Origin: a candidate division WWE3 bacterium RIFOXYD1_FULL_43_17
Lineage (GTDB): Bacteria; Patescibacteriota; WWE3; UBA101185; UBA10185
Direction: 5' to 3'
NCBI GenBank assembly: GCA_001773385.1
Contig: MEWJ01000032.1
Coordinates: 1 to 49,280, forward strand
Length of the DNA: 49,280 nt
Under the pieces are notes generated by a model. That model saw nothing but the letters and a program-made list of their open reading frames with translations, searched no databases and had not been told where the DNA came from. This document shows, piece by piece, positions 42,127-49,280 of the stretch. Positions within the stretch are counted from its first letter, which is position 1. Each line of letters starts with the position of its first letter. The position numbers were made by a program, and so were the translations under genes.

Positions 42127-42176
42127 GAAAAAGAAAAACGGACATACGGAGTGTTAAATTTTCCGGATGCCCGTTT
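42127..42176 (-). terminator. Terminator of the 67-aa gene
   Basis: AAACGGACATACGGA (42136-42150) pairs with TCCGGATGCCCGTTT (42162-42176) at 13 of 15 positions. The minus strand continues TTTCTTTTTCTT. It abuts the next promoter directly. Confidence 0.7.
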
Positions 42177-42183
42177 ACTACTG

Positions 42184-42387
42184 CTAGAGATGCAATTTCC
42201 CGTCTTCATCGAACTTAACCTCGTTTTTACCAATCATCAGACCTAGTGTAGACTCTATGAAGGGTTCGAGATCCGGAAGTTTCATATCATTGTAGACTTG
42301 GCGTATCAATAGTTCTCTTTCCATCGGGCCTTCCTCTTTCAACAACATCCTAATTGCCTGTTCTACGAATAGCATACTATTGGGCAT
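42184..42387 (-). CDS. Small hypothetical protein, 67 aa
   Basis: The ATG at 42387 has AAGGAGAGG upstream. The protein looks like a single small winged-helix or HTH-type domain: helices FVEQAIRMLLKEEG, MERELLIRQVYNDM and LEPFIESTLGLMIG, then a two-stranded wing KNEVKFDEDGKLHL. It could be a small regulator, but no named family is certain. A weak GC hairpin followed by TTTTTC (minus strand, about 42450-42425) lies in its leader and could attenuate it. Confidence 0.6.
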   Translation of the reverse strand: MPNSMLFVEQAIRMLLKEEGPMERELLIRQVYNDMKLPDLEPFIESTLGLMIGKNEVKFDEDGKLHL

Positions 42388-42462
42388 ATTACCTCTCCTT
42401 TTCTAGTTGTTGGGATTGTATATGAAAAAGCCCCGTGTATCAAACCGGGCGGCAACATAAAT

Positions 42463-42506
42463 AAAAAAAGCTACCACCAAAATCTTTGCAGAATTTTGAC
42501 GGTAGC
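42463..42506 (-). terminator. Terminator of tmk
   Basis: GCTACC (42470-42475) pairs with GGTAGC (42501-42506), extended by CAAAAT/ATTTTG inside. On the minus strand TTTTTTT follows. It lies 7 bp after the tmk stop. Confidence 0.75.
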
Positions 42507-42512
42507 GTAAAA

Positions 42513-43133
42513 CTAGCTCTGTATCTTTAAGGCTTTAATGACGATTGCCTTGACTCTGGCTTGAATTTGCTCAATCGAGGCTTCGCCATCGATGACTCTC
42601 CACAGTTTAGGATCCATTTCGGCGAGTGTGAGATACGCGTTGCGGACTTTCTTATGAAATCTTAACGTTTCTCCATCCAGCCGGTTCATTTCATTCTGGT
42701 CCTTTTTTCTTGCAAGACCGATTTCAGGAGAAATATCAAGTAAGATAACCAAGTCCGGTGTTGTGTCACCTACAGCAAAGTCTGTGAGTGTTTCTACCAA
42801 CTCGGTGGACTGCCTTCTTCCTACACCTTGATACGCGTAGGTTGAGTAGAAACTCCGGTCCGACAAAACAATCTTGCCTTGGTCCAATGCGGGTCTTGTT
42901 ACAGTTCTAATTTGCTGCGCCCTTGAAGCCGAGAACAAAAATACTTCTGTAATGCCGAGAATGTCCAAGTCCTTACGGTTTAGTAGGATGTCTCTAATTG
43001 CTTTACCTACGTCGGTTCCTCCGGGCTCAACGATGTCTAATACATCAAGTCCCATACTCTCAAGACATTGTTTTAAAAGGCATATCTGTGTGCCTTTTCC
43101 GGAGCCTTCTCCTCCTTCAAAAGCGATTAGCAT
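42513..43133 (-). CDS. tmk: Thymidylate kinase
   Basis: A 206-aa P-loop kinase that phosphorylates dTMP to dTDP in DNA precursor synthesis. P-loop GGEGSGKGT (7-15), EPGGT substrate motif (about 36-40), the DRS motif in VLSDRSFYSTYAYQG (about 92-106) and the LID region near LARKKDQNEMNRLDGE. The length is standard. TAAGGAGGG precedes the ATG at 43133. It is monocistronic with its own terminator. It is an essential housekeeping gene that anchors this part of the window to the chromosome. Confidence 0.95.
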   Translation of the reverse strand: MLIAFEGGEGSGKGTQICLLKQCLESMGLDVLDIVEPGGTDVGKAIRDILLNRKDLDILGITEVFLFSASRAQQIRTVTRPALDQGKIVLSDRSFYSTYAYQGVGRRQSTELVETLTDFAVGDTTPDLVILLDISPEIGLARKKDQNEMNRLDGETLRFHKKVRNAYLTLAEMDPKLWRVIDGEASIEQIQARVKAIVIKALKIQS

Positions 43134-43338
43134 TTTTCCCTCCTTAGTTAGTTATTTGGACGCTGCTGAGATATTAGCAAAAAGAAGGAGTTTTTAAAAT
43201 AGAACTTAGCGGTAAAAATTGGATAACTTACCCCTGTCTAGCATATTAGAAATTACTTATTCTTAAATACTAAAAAATACTTTAAAACGACTTAACTTTC
43301 TGTATACAAAAAGTATTAGTTAGTATTAGTATTATATT

Positions 43339-45009
43339 ATGAGTGAGCCTACACCTAATACTGAGATAGATAGCACGAACGCACTTAATCCTGCTGAAAA
43401 CAACAAAAGTCACAAGTTTATTACGAAAAAAGTGATTACATATACTGTAGCTGTATTGCTTCTCCTTACTATTCTAACGACTGGAGTGTTAATGCTTTTA
43501 AAGCAGGGTGGTGGCCAAATTATTACAAGATATAAAAATGGTAGTCAAGGTACAACTAATACAGATGACAAAACTGCTCGACAGGATACGGGCTTTTTGC
43601 CCTCTACCAAAGGCAGTATTGAGCTTTTACAGACACCGGATAAAATAAACACTTTTCACAGCACACACTATTTATTTGGGAACATAGAAACTGACGGAGA
43701 TCTATTTCACATAGAGGTTAGCAGAGACGGCAAGGTAACAGGCGGTTACACCTTAAAGGTAAATAACAAATCATTAGTGGTCCAGACCGACCTCGGTGGA
43801 AATGGTTTTGTAACACATGAAAGTAGCGTCTACAAAAAATTCTATTATCCAATAAATGATTTAACACAAGGGGATAATAGTATAGCTGTTAAGCTTTACA
43901 CGGATGATAGCAAGGTTAAGCTTATTGATGAAAAATTTTTTACTATAACTAGAACGGCTCCTACATACGTCACTGATATAACATTTTATAGTCAGGTACA
44001 AAAAGTTAATCCTGAGGAATTATTTAAACAGGCAGGTATAGATTTCGAAAAAGACAGGCTTTGGGAATACGTTCGGGATGAAGACTCTTTCATCGAAGGC
44101 TCAAGTGAATTACTTTACGGTAAATCGGAAAAGTGGACTGACTATAGTCTTGAAGCAGTCGGAGAAATTGGTGTCAATAATAGTAAAGTCCCCCTTTATA
44201 GATTTTTCTATACATATCAAAATTCCGACCTCTTTGCACATACAGGTGCTTTCAACTTTTACATTTCAAATAACAAGGCATACTTTATAATAAATTCGCT
44301 CTTTTTTTCCGGCAATATAACACCAATTTACCTTTTTTACATGAATTCTTCTCCATACCTTTTTAATGAAGTTGTTACAGAATTAGGAAAAATAAAAATT
44401 GACGCTAATAATTTTATCGTACCATCTACATTCATTGTGGGAGGTATCGGTCACTACAACCCTAGTAACGTTGAGGGCGAGATACTTTACACGTACAAAT
44501 CCTACGTTTTATATGATAGTCACATAATCTATGATAGATATGGTAATTGGAGGTATTTCGAACTCACTCCCTCATACTTTAAAGATGATAGATATGGCGG
44601 TAACGATAATTGGAATGAAAGTTTATATCGGGATTTCAATAAAATAGGCATTTCCTTGGATGATGGTAAAAATCCTGATAATTTTTATAGCCCGTTTTGG
44701 TACTGGTGTGGAGGTTCAAGAGGGTACCGAGTTTTACCGGACAGCGATGCTAAGTATTTAGAACTTGTGGGTAAAACAGCAACCGGAGAAAATGTTTATA
44801 TATATGCAAAAGACATGCCTTTTCCAGAAAACACGCATCTTCTACCCGCTTTAACAAAAGATGATTTAACAAACCAAGTAATAGAAGAGGGCTGGCAGGA
44901 CTTCTTAGAAAACCAAAAAGACACATATCCTGTTTTGGTAATAAAAAACATTTTTGACGAGTGGGTAGTTTACATAGACGCAAACAATATCTTTGTTCCA
45001 GGTTGTTAG
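43339..45009 (+). CDS. Membrane-anchored exported protein, 556 aa
   Basis: A polar N-terminus of about 32 residues and one membrane helix (VITYTVAVLLLLTILTTGVLML, about 33-54) anchor a large extracytoplasmic part. Residues about 90-205 form an Ig-like beta domain (GSIELLQTPDKINTF ... FFTITR). The rest is Tyr/Asp/Asn-rich beta sequence with YRYGNWRYFELTPSYF-type patches and ends WVVYIDANNIFVPGC. No enzyme motif is seen. The upstream region repeats TTAGTATTAG and has no Shine-Dalgarno. A low-GC bias compared with neighbouring tmk suggests acquisition or fast evolution. Function unknown, perhaps surface interaction. Confidence 0.65.
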   Translation: MSEPTPNTEIDSTNALNPAENNKSHKFITKKVITYTVAVLLLLTILTTGVLMLLKQGGGQIITRYKNGSQGTTNTDDKTARQDTGFLPSTKGSIELLQTPDKINTFHSTHYLFGNIETDGDLFHIEVSRDGKVTGGYTLKVNNKSLVVQTDLGGNGFVTHESSVYKKFYYPINDLTQGDNSIAVKLYTDDSKVKLIDEKFFTITRTAPTYVTDITFYSQVQKVNPEELFKQAGIDFEKDRLWEYVRDEDSFIEGSSELLYGKSEKWTDYSLEAVGEIGVNNSKVPLYRFFYTYQNSDLFAHTGAFNFYISNNKAYFIINSLFFSGNITPIYLFYMNSSPYLFNEVVTELGKIKIDANNFIVPSTFIVGGIGHYNPSNVEGEILYTYKSYVLYDSHIIYDRYGNWRYFELTPSYFKDDRYGGNDNWNESLYRDFNKIGISLDDGKNPDNFYSPFWYWCGGSRGYRVLPDSDAKYLELVGKTATGENVYIYAKDMPFPENTHLLPALTKDDLTNQVIEEGWQDFLENQKDTYPVLVIKNIFDEWVVYIDANNIFVPGC

Positions 45010-45087
45010 CGTATTAACATTAATAACTCAGAACAAGCGTAGAAAATAGCAACAGAATTCAACTTTTCAAAAAGTAACCAAATTTCT

Positions 45088-45164
45088 TGGCGCCCCCAGA
45101 GGGATTCGAACCCCCGACCCCTCGTTCCGAAGACGAGTGCTCTAATCCGCTGAGCTATGGAGGC
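45088..45164 (-). tRNA. tRNA-Arg (TCG)
   Basis: Acceptor GCCTCCA/TGGGGGC (one U-G), anticodon stem CTCGT/ACGAG, loop CTTCGGA (TCG), T-loop TTCGAAT, discriminator G, encoded CCA. Confidence 0.92.
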
Positions 45165-45224
45165 GTAGCGGAAAACCTTACATTACTTGTAAATTATACC
45201 ACCGTAATCTGCTAAAATAGGTGT

Positions 45225-45668
45225 ATGAATAAGCTGAACAAACTACTGGTACCTTTGTACGTCCTGTTTCTCATAGGTTCGTTTTTCTATGTTAAATCGG
45301 TTATAAAGGGAGTTCCGGTTTCAGTAGAAGACACTTCGGACGATAAGACCGTCGAAATAAAAAGCGTTAAGGTGTCACTTACAGTTAAAGCGCCGTCTTA
45401 CACTAAAACGTATACTCAGGAGTCTAAAAACATCGACACAGTATCCGACCTTTTGTTACAAATTAAAGAAAACAACACGGATTTTACCTTTGACCGTACA
45501 TCCTATTCATACGGCAGCGAGTTTGACCATATAAACGGTATTAAGGCAACCGAAACAATGGAATGGAGAATTTTTGACGGGGAAAAAGATGTTACTTTAA
45601 AAATAAACGACACCGAGCTTGAGGACGGTAAAAATTACGTTCTTGTCTTTCAAAAGGTGACCGAGTAA
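45225..45668 (+). CDS. DUF4430-like exported protein, 147 aa
   Basis: An N-terminal membrane anchor (LLVPLYVLFLIGSFFYV, about 7-23) is followed by a single beta-grasp-like domain. TVSDLLLQIKENNTDFTF ... YGSEFDHINGIKA ... EWRIFDGEKDVTLKINDTELEDGKNYVLVFQ follows the DUF4430 (transcobalamin-like C-terminal domain) pattern: vDLL, f...yG.fv..InG, W.y.vNg, L.dGD.v.f. Such domains often bind small ligands or mediate adhesion. No operon partner; convergent with the ABC permease, 1 bp apart. Confidence 0.65.
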   Translation: MNKLNKLLVPLYVLFLIGSFFYVKSVIKGVPVSVEDTSDDKTVEIKSVKVSLTVKAPSYTKTYTQESKNIDTVSDLLLQIKENNTDFTFDRTSYSYGSEFDHINGIKATETMEWRIFDGEKDVTLKINDTELEDGKNYVLVFQKVTE

Positions 45669-45669
45669 C

Positions 45670-46851
45670 CTATTCAAACCTTAAAGCTTCTATCGGGTCT
45701 TTTTTGCTGGCGCTTAAAGCAGGATATGTGCCGAAAACAACCCCTACAAATATAGAAAAACCCATCGCCAGTGCAACAGCCCACCACGGTATTGTCGCGT
45801 TTATAAAACTTGCTACCGCAAGAGTAGAAAGATAGCCTAAAAGTAATCCGACCATCCCGCCCCCTAGACTTATAAATATAGCTTCAGCTAAAAACTGTCT
45901 CCCGATATTTTTTGATGTTGCTCCCAAGGCCTTTCTTAAACCAATTTCCTGTGTGCGTTCCGTAACAGAAACTAGCATGATATTCATTATCCCGATCCCG
46001 CCTACCAACAAAGAAATACCGGCCACGGCTGCCAGCGCGGAAGATAAAACACCGAGTATCTGATCAATCGAAGATAGCACGTCTTTTTGCGTAACCACTG
46101 AGAAATCGTCAATCTTCATGTCTTTCAACAGCGCCACCTTAACCTCACGCATAACTTCATCCACGTCCAGTCCTTCATTAGCTTTTAATGCAATGCTCGA
46201 CAATGCTTCTATATTAAAAACTGCCTTTAAGGAAGTGTCAGGCATAAATATTCTGTCATCAAAATTTCCACCTTTCGGTTTTGCTACTCCCAGTACCTCA
46301 AAATTCGTATTTTCTATTTTTATTTTTTCTCCAACGGGATTACGGTCTCCGAATAATTCTTTTTTAACATCCGAGCTTATGAATACAACACTGGCTTTTT
46401 TAGAGTCATCGGATTTTGTGTAGTAAGAACCTGTGTCCGTTTCTAATCCGTAAACCGAATAGGACTGATAATTACCTCCTACAACTGTACTTGCATAGGT
46501 TTTTGTTTTGTATTCGGCAGTTTTAGCTATTCTGATAGAGGGGGTAATAACACTTATTTTGTCCCCTACGTACAAATTTATCGTGTCTACATTTTTAAGA
46601 CTAAGTTTATTTCCCATAAATGCGCGTGAAGGATCCTGTCCTTCGCCGACGCTGGGTGTGACTAAAATCAAATTTGAGCCAAGAGCACTAAACTGGTCAG
46701 TAATATAGTTCTGAAATCCCTGTACAACAGCAACCAAAGACACGACGGAAAAGACACCGATAATGACACCGAGCATTGTGAGAAATGTCCTTATTTTATT
46801 CAGCGCCAAGGCTGACAAAGCACTTTTTATAGTTTCAGGAACGTATATCAT
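45670..46851 (-). CDS. MacB/FtsX-type ABC transporter permease
   Basis: The track start (46863) is replaced by the ATG at 46851, which overlaps the ATPase stop by four bases (ATGA). The 393-aa protein has the MacB-FtsX plan: one N-terminal helix (LTMLGVIIGVFSVVSLVAVV), a large periplasmic MacB_PCD domain (about 45-240) and three C-terminal helices with GGIGIMNIMLVSVTERTQEIGLRKALGA, the family signature. It forms an exporter with the adjacent ATPase and adaptor for peptides, lipids or antibiotics; the substrate is unknown. Confidence 0.9.
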   Translation of the reverse strand: MIYVPETIKSALSALALNKIRTFLTMLGVIIGVFSVVSLVAVVQGFQNYITDQFSALGSNLILVTPSVGEGQDPSRAFMGNKLSLKNVDTINLYVGDKISVITPSIRIAKTAEYKTKTYASTVVGGNYQSYSVYGLETDTGSYYTKSDDSKKASVVFISSDVKKELFGDRNPVGEKIKIENTNFEVLGVAKPKGGNFDDRIFMPDTSLKAVFNIEALSSIALKANEGLDVDEVMREVKVALLKDMKIDDFSVVTQKDVLSSIDQILGVLSSALAAVAGISLLVGGIGIMNIMLVSVTERTQEIGLRKALGATSKNIGRQFLAEAIFISLGGGMVGLLLGYLSTLAVASFINATIPWWAVALAMGFSIFVGVVFGTYPALSASKKDPIEALRFE

Positions 46852-47519
46852 TTGACAATACAACCGTCTTTTAACACTATTTTTCTCTGTGCTATTTGGG
46901 CAAGTTCGTCATCGTGAGTAACAAGTATTATTGTTTTACCTTGCGAGTTTAGTTTTAAAAAGTTCTTGATTATTTCTTCACCTGTTTTTGTATCCAGATT
47001 TCCTGTCGGTTCATCTGCCAAAATCATACTGGGGTCATTTACCATCGCCCGTGCGATTGCTACTCTTTGTTTCTGACCTCCGGACAACTCGTTTGATTTA
47101 TTTTTCAAGCGGTCCTGCAATCCCACTATTTCTATCATTTCTTTCGCTTTCCTTTCCCATTCAGAACTCGGGACGGTGCTGTATTTTAATGGAAGTATCA
47201 CATTGTCCAGTACGGTCGTACGCTGGAGTAAATTAAAAGATTGAAACACGAAACCTATTTCATTATTTCTAACCTGAGCCAGTTGTTTTTCGCTCATACC
47301 CTTAGTATTTATTCCGTTTAAGATAACCTCTCCCTCGGTAGGAGTATCTAATAAACCGAGAATGTGCATTAAGGTAGATTTACCGGACCCTGATTTACCC
47401 ACAATGGCAACAAATTCGCCTTTACCGATTTCAATATTAACCCCCAGAAGAGCCTCTATCTTAGTAGTACCCATATCGTATATTTTTGAAACATTTTGAG
47501 CCTGTAAAATCGGGGTCAT
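46848..47519 (-). CDS. ABC transporter ATP-binding protein (MacB/LolD type)
   Basis: A 223-aa ATPase: Walker A GKSGSGKST (about 41-49), Q-loop FVFQSFNLL, ABC signature LSGGQKQRVAIARA, Walker B MILADEPTGNLD and switch VTHD. The sequence style (TPTEGEVILNG, LDNVILPL) is that of MacB/LolD energy subunits. It sits between the adaptor (1 bp gap) and the permease (ATGA overlap) in a three-gene operon. Confidence 0.95.
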   Translation of the reverse strand: MTPILQAQNVSKIYDMGTTKIEALLGVNIEIGKGEFVAIVGKSGSGKSTLMHILGLLDTPTEGEVILNGINTKGMSEKQLAQVRNNEIGFVFQSFNLLQRTTVLDNVILPLKYSTVPSSEWERKAKEMIEIVGLQDRLKNKSNELSGGQKQRVAIARAMVNDPSMILADEPTGNLDTKTGEEIIKNFLKLNSQGKTIILVTHDDELAQIAQRKIVLKDGCIVK

Positions 47520-47520
47520 T

Positions 47521-48582
47521 TTAATTTATAATTTTGGCGGTGTAACCTTCGGTAAGTTTTTGATTTTCCTCTGCAGGAACAACAACTTCACTGACATCGG
47601 TTTTAATCTCGGTGTAGATATCTCCCTCAACTCCAAGTTCTACCGGAAGTTGTTTGAGCTTACCGTTTTCTACCACCCACACAAAAGGTTCATCGGATAC
47701 GTCATAAAATATTTCGTCAATTGTAAGGGCACGTACTTCAGTTTTTGTAGTTAACACATAAATATAAGCGTCTCCCGACATACCGATAGCCAACGGATGC
47801 TCCGGATTTCCTGATAAAGGTATTTCGATATCAAACACTCCGGTAACCGCGTTTGCCGTCAAAGGCACCTGAGCAACTTTAGTGTCAAATTCAAATGAAC
47901 CGTACGAATCTAGTTTTATTTTAGCCGGTTGTCCTAACTTGATGTATCCGTAATCCTCCTGGTCTATAGATATTTCGAAAATAAATTTATCCATATTGGC
48001 TAACGTCATAACTGTTTCGCCTACTACTGCAGTTTCTCCGACCTTCTTGTTCACATCTATAATCGTCCCGTCAAACGGGGCATAAATATAGGAATTACGT
48101 AGAACGGAAAGTTGAGCCTGGTAGGTTGCCTCAGCTTGGCTTATAAGCTCATCCAGCTGTCTGAGTTTAATATTGTAGTTATCTTCCCCGCCAAGTGCCG
48201 TTATGTTTGCTTCCCTGTCTTCTACAAACAAATCCTTATTTCTTAGGGCAACGTCGCGCGCGTCTTGATACGCCTGCGATGTTTGATACTGGGTCGATCC
48301 GTCGATATAAGCAAGAAGTTCTCCCTGCTTTACCGTGTCACCTTTTTTAATAGAAATGTTCGTGATTTTTCCGGCCGACATAAAAGTAAGATTAGCCTGC
48401 TCTTCGGCCTTTACCTGTCCGCTTGCCGATACACTTCTGGATACAACTTTATTTTCTACGGGCACTCTTCTTACAAGAGCCGTTAGCTGTTTTGGCCTCA
48501 GCAGGAAAAACCATAATATCAGAGCTACCGGTATTCCGATAAGCAGATATTTAATTAACTTTTTCGAGACTAATTTTCGCAT
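47521..48582 (-). CDS. Periplasmic adaptor protein (MacA/HlyD type)
   Basis: A 353-aa membrane fusion protein. N-terminal anchor (LLIGIPVALILWFFLL, about 12-27), barrel-sandwich (biotinyl-lipoyl-like) halves with GQVKAEEQANLTFMSAG ... IKKGDTVKQGELLAYID and YAPFDGTIIDVNKKVGETAVVGE, a helical hairpin in between (about 105-150) and a beta-barrel plus membrane-proximal domain. In an envelope with no outer membrane, as expected for CPR, it would act as an extracellular stalk of the exporter. It is the first gene of the operon and divergent from dgkA with a 20-bp gap. Confidence 0.9.
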   Translation of the reverse strand: MRKLVSKKLIKYLLIGIPVALILWFFLLRPKQLTALVRRVPVENKVVSRSVSASGQVKAEEQANLTFMSAGKITNISIKKGDTVKQGELLAYIDGSTQYQTSQAYQDARDVALRNKDLFVEDREANITALGGEDNYNIKLRQLDELISQAEATYQAQLSVLRNSYIYAPFDGTIIDVNKKVGETAVVGETVMTLANMDKFIFEISIDQEDYGYIKLGQPAKIKLDSYGSFEFDTKVAQVPLTANAVTGVFDIEIPLSGNPEHPLAIGMSGDAYIYVLTTKTEVRALTIDEIFYDVSDEPFVWVVENGKLKQLPVELGVEGDIYTEIKTDVSEVVVPAEENQKLTEGYTAKIIN

Positions 48583-48602
48583 ACGTATGATATTATATTA
48601 CC

Positions 48603-48992
48603 ATGTTAGGATTTTTAAAATCTCATCACCCTTTAAGACATGCCAGAAGTTTTAAACACGCATTTCAGGGAATTTTTAAAGCTCTAGTCGAAGAACCTAA
48701 TTTTAGGGTTCAGGTAATCATTTTGGTGATATCAATTATGTTGGGCGCCCATTTTAATATCACAAACATTGAGTGGGCTTTGCTTATACTTTCCATGGGA
48801 CTGCTTTTAATGGCAGAAGTTCTTAATACCGTTGTCGAGGACACCATAGATTTTTTTATTAAAGATTTCGACGAGGGTGTGAAAGTGATAAAAGACTTGT
48901 CCGCCGGGTTTGTTCTAATCACCGCAATAACCGCTCTGGCTATACTTATACTGATATTCTGGCCTTACTTTAATATAGTTTTACCTGCTTAA
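48603..48992 (+). CDS. dgkA: Diacylglycerol/undecaprenol kinase
   Basis: A 129-aa three-helix membrane kinase. Family signatures: FKHAFQGIFKAL with EEPNFRVQ (N-terminal amphipathic helix), AEVLNTVVEDTIDF (the E-x-x-N-T motif) and VKVIKDLSAGFVLI (the K-D-x-[AS]-A-x-x-V motif). Gram-positive-type members phosphorylate undecaprenol, recycling the cell-wall lipid carrier. The adjacent, convergent PAP2 phosphatase, overlapping its 3' end by 12 bp, removes phosphate from such lipids, which fits undecaprenyl-phosphate metabolism (inference). Confidence 0.88.
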   Translation: MLGFLKSHHPLRHARSFKHAFQGIFKALVEEPNFRVQVIILVISIMLGAHFNITNIEWALLILSMGLLLMAEVLNTVVEDTIDFFIKDFDEGVKVIKDLSAGFVLITAITALAILILIFWPYFNIVLPA

Positions 48993-49280
48993 GTAGATTA
49001 AAACTGCAAGATAAATTCCGCCGAAAATGTATCCCGCTATAACATCCTGTACAGTGTGTGCTCCTATTAATACCCTGGAAACGCCGACCAGCACTATGTG
49101 ATACAGGCTAATGATTCGGATTAAATTAGCCGCCAAACCGTCCCCAAAAATGTCTTTTTTAAAGGACAAAAAAAGAAGTAATCCCCAGAAACAAACGTAA
49201 AATATCACGTGGCTGCTTGGGAATCTGTACATGTCACCGAGCTTTGTAGGGTCTCCGGCATAAGTATCAAGCCTCGGTAT
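48981..49280 (-). CDS. PAP2-family phosphatase, C-terminal part (runs off the window)
   Basis: The frame stays open to base 49280, upstream of the Met used in the ORF track, so the gene is 5'-incomplete here. The visible about 99 residues contain motif 2 (PSSHV) and motif 3 (SRVLIGAHTVQDVIAG, the SRxxxxxHxxxD pattern) of lipid phosphatases and three membrane helices. The KxxxxxxRP motif would be outside the window. A likely substrate is undecaprenyl pyrophosphate or phosphatidate, by family and by the neighbouring dgkA. Confidence 0.85.
   Translation of the reverse strand: MPRLDTYAGDPTKLGDMYRFPSSHVIFYVCFWGLLLFLSFKKDIFGDGLAANLIRIISLYHIVLVGVSRVLIGAHTVQDVIAGYIFGGIYLAVLIYLSR

Noticed and set aside
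43200-43338. Clear promoter for the 556-aa gene
   Set aside because: The sequence is so AT-rich (repeated TTAGTATTAG) that several -10-like words occur; none has a convincing -35 at proper spacing to choose from.

Overview
The window reads as a chromosomal segment of a Candidate Phyla Radiation (Patescibacteria) bacterium. It is AT-rich, uses the standard code (UGA is a normal stop in the copper, ABC and patatin operons), and is packed with short orphan genes. It carries CPR-typical families (DUF2207, RNHCP, DUF5659-like, beta-lactamase-like hydrolase, VIT-like and HMA/TauE-type membrane proteins) and a single-copy tRNA set with encoded CCA. The exact phylum is not decidable from this window; Katanobacteria, Dojkabacteria and Microgenomates are all possible. 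No rRNA and no CRISPR array were seen.

Left part, 1 to about 24,950: an AT-richer genomic island. It begins with orphan genes and an AbiV-type abortive-infection protein. A first mobile module follows: a rolling-circle (HUH, double-Tyr) replication initiator overlapping a large serine recombinase, with hairpins before and inside rep. Next is a 3577-residue surface protease/adhesin (subtilisin domain plus 25 cadherin-like modules) translationally coupled to a small membrane protein. The second mobile module is read on the plus strand: zinc-ribbon protein, HTH protein, a 705-residue reverse transcriptase with a long helical C-terminus, DUF5659-like protein, small proteins, an OB-like protein, a Toprim primase-helicase, and a second large serine recombinase. 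The 3' end of that recombinase gene contains, in antisense, the 3' half of tRNA-Gln, so integration at the T-loop appears to have rebuilt the tRNA. Several genes of this module have promoters placed so that the mRNA would be leaderless.

Right part, about 25,000 to 49,280: the chromosomal backbone. It has a patatin-type lipase, a ferredoxin reductase-like flavoprotein, a putative zincin, and a copper operon (csoR, HMA-TauE-cupredoxin protein, CopA ATPase) with a palindromic CsoR operator. These are followed by a beta-lactamase-like hydrolase, an RNHCP protein, a YdjM-UbiA fusion, DUF2207, tmk, a MacA-MacB type ABC exporter, a diacylglycerol/undecaprenol kinase and a PAP2 phosphatase running off the window. 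Eight tRNAs (Gln, Val, Phe, Gly, Leu x2, Lys, Arg) all lie on the minus strand. Two 67-bp tandem copies carrying the tRNA-Val 3' half lie next to the intact tRNA-Val.

Scattered through 31.8-43.1 kb is a set of short genes that differ in style from the rest. They have near-perfect Shine-Dalgarno sites and mostly their own Rho-independent terminators. Two of them and the VIT-like gene share a conserved promoter word, GCTTAAACCG. Together the window shows a host backbone specialised for envelope and metal handling, interrupted at tRNA-Gln by replicative integrative elements that carry defence-like cargo.
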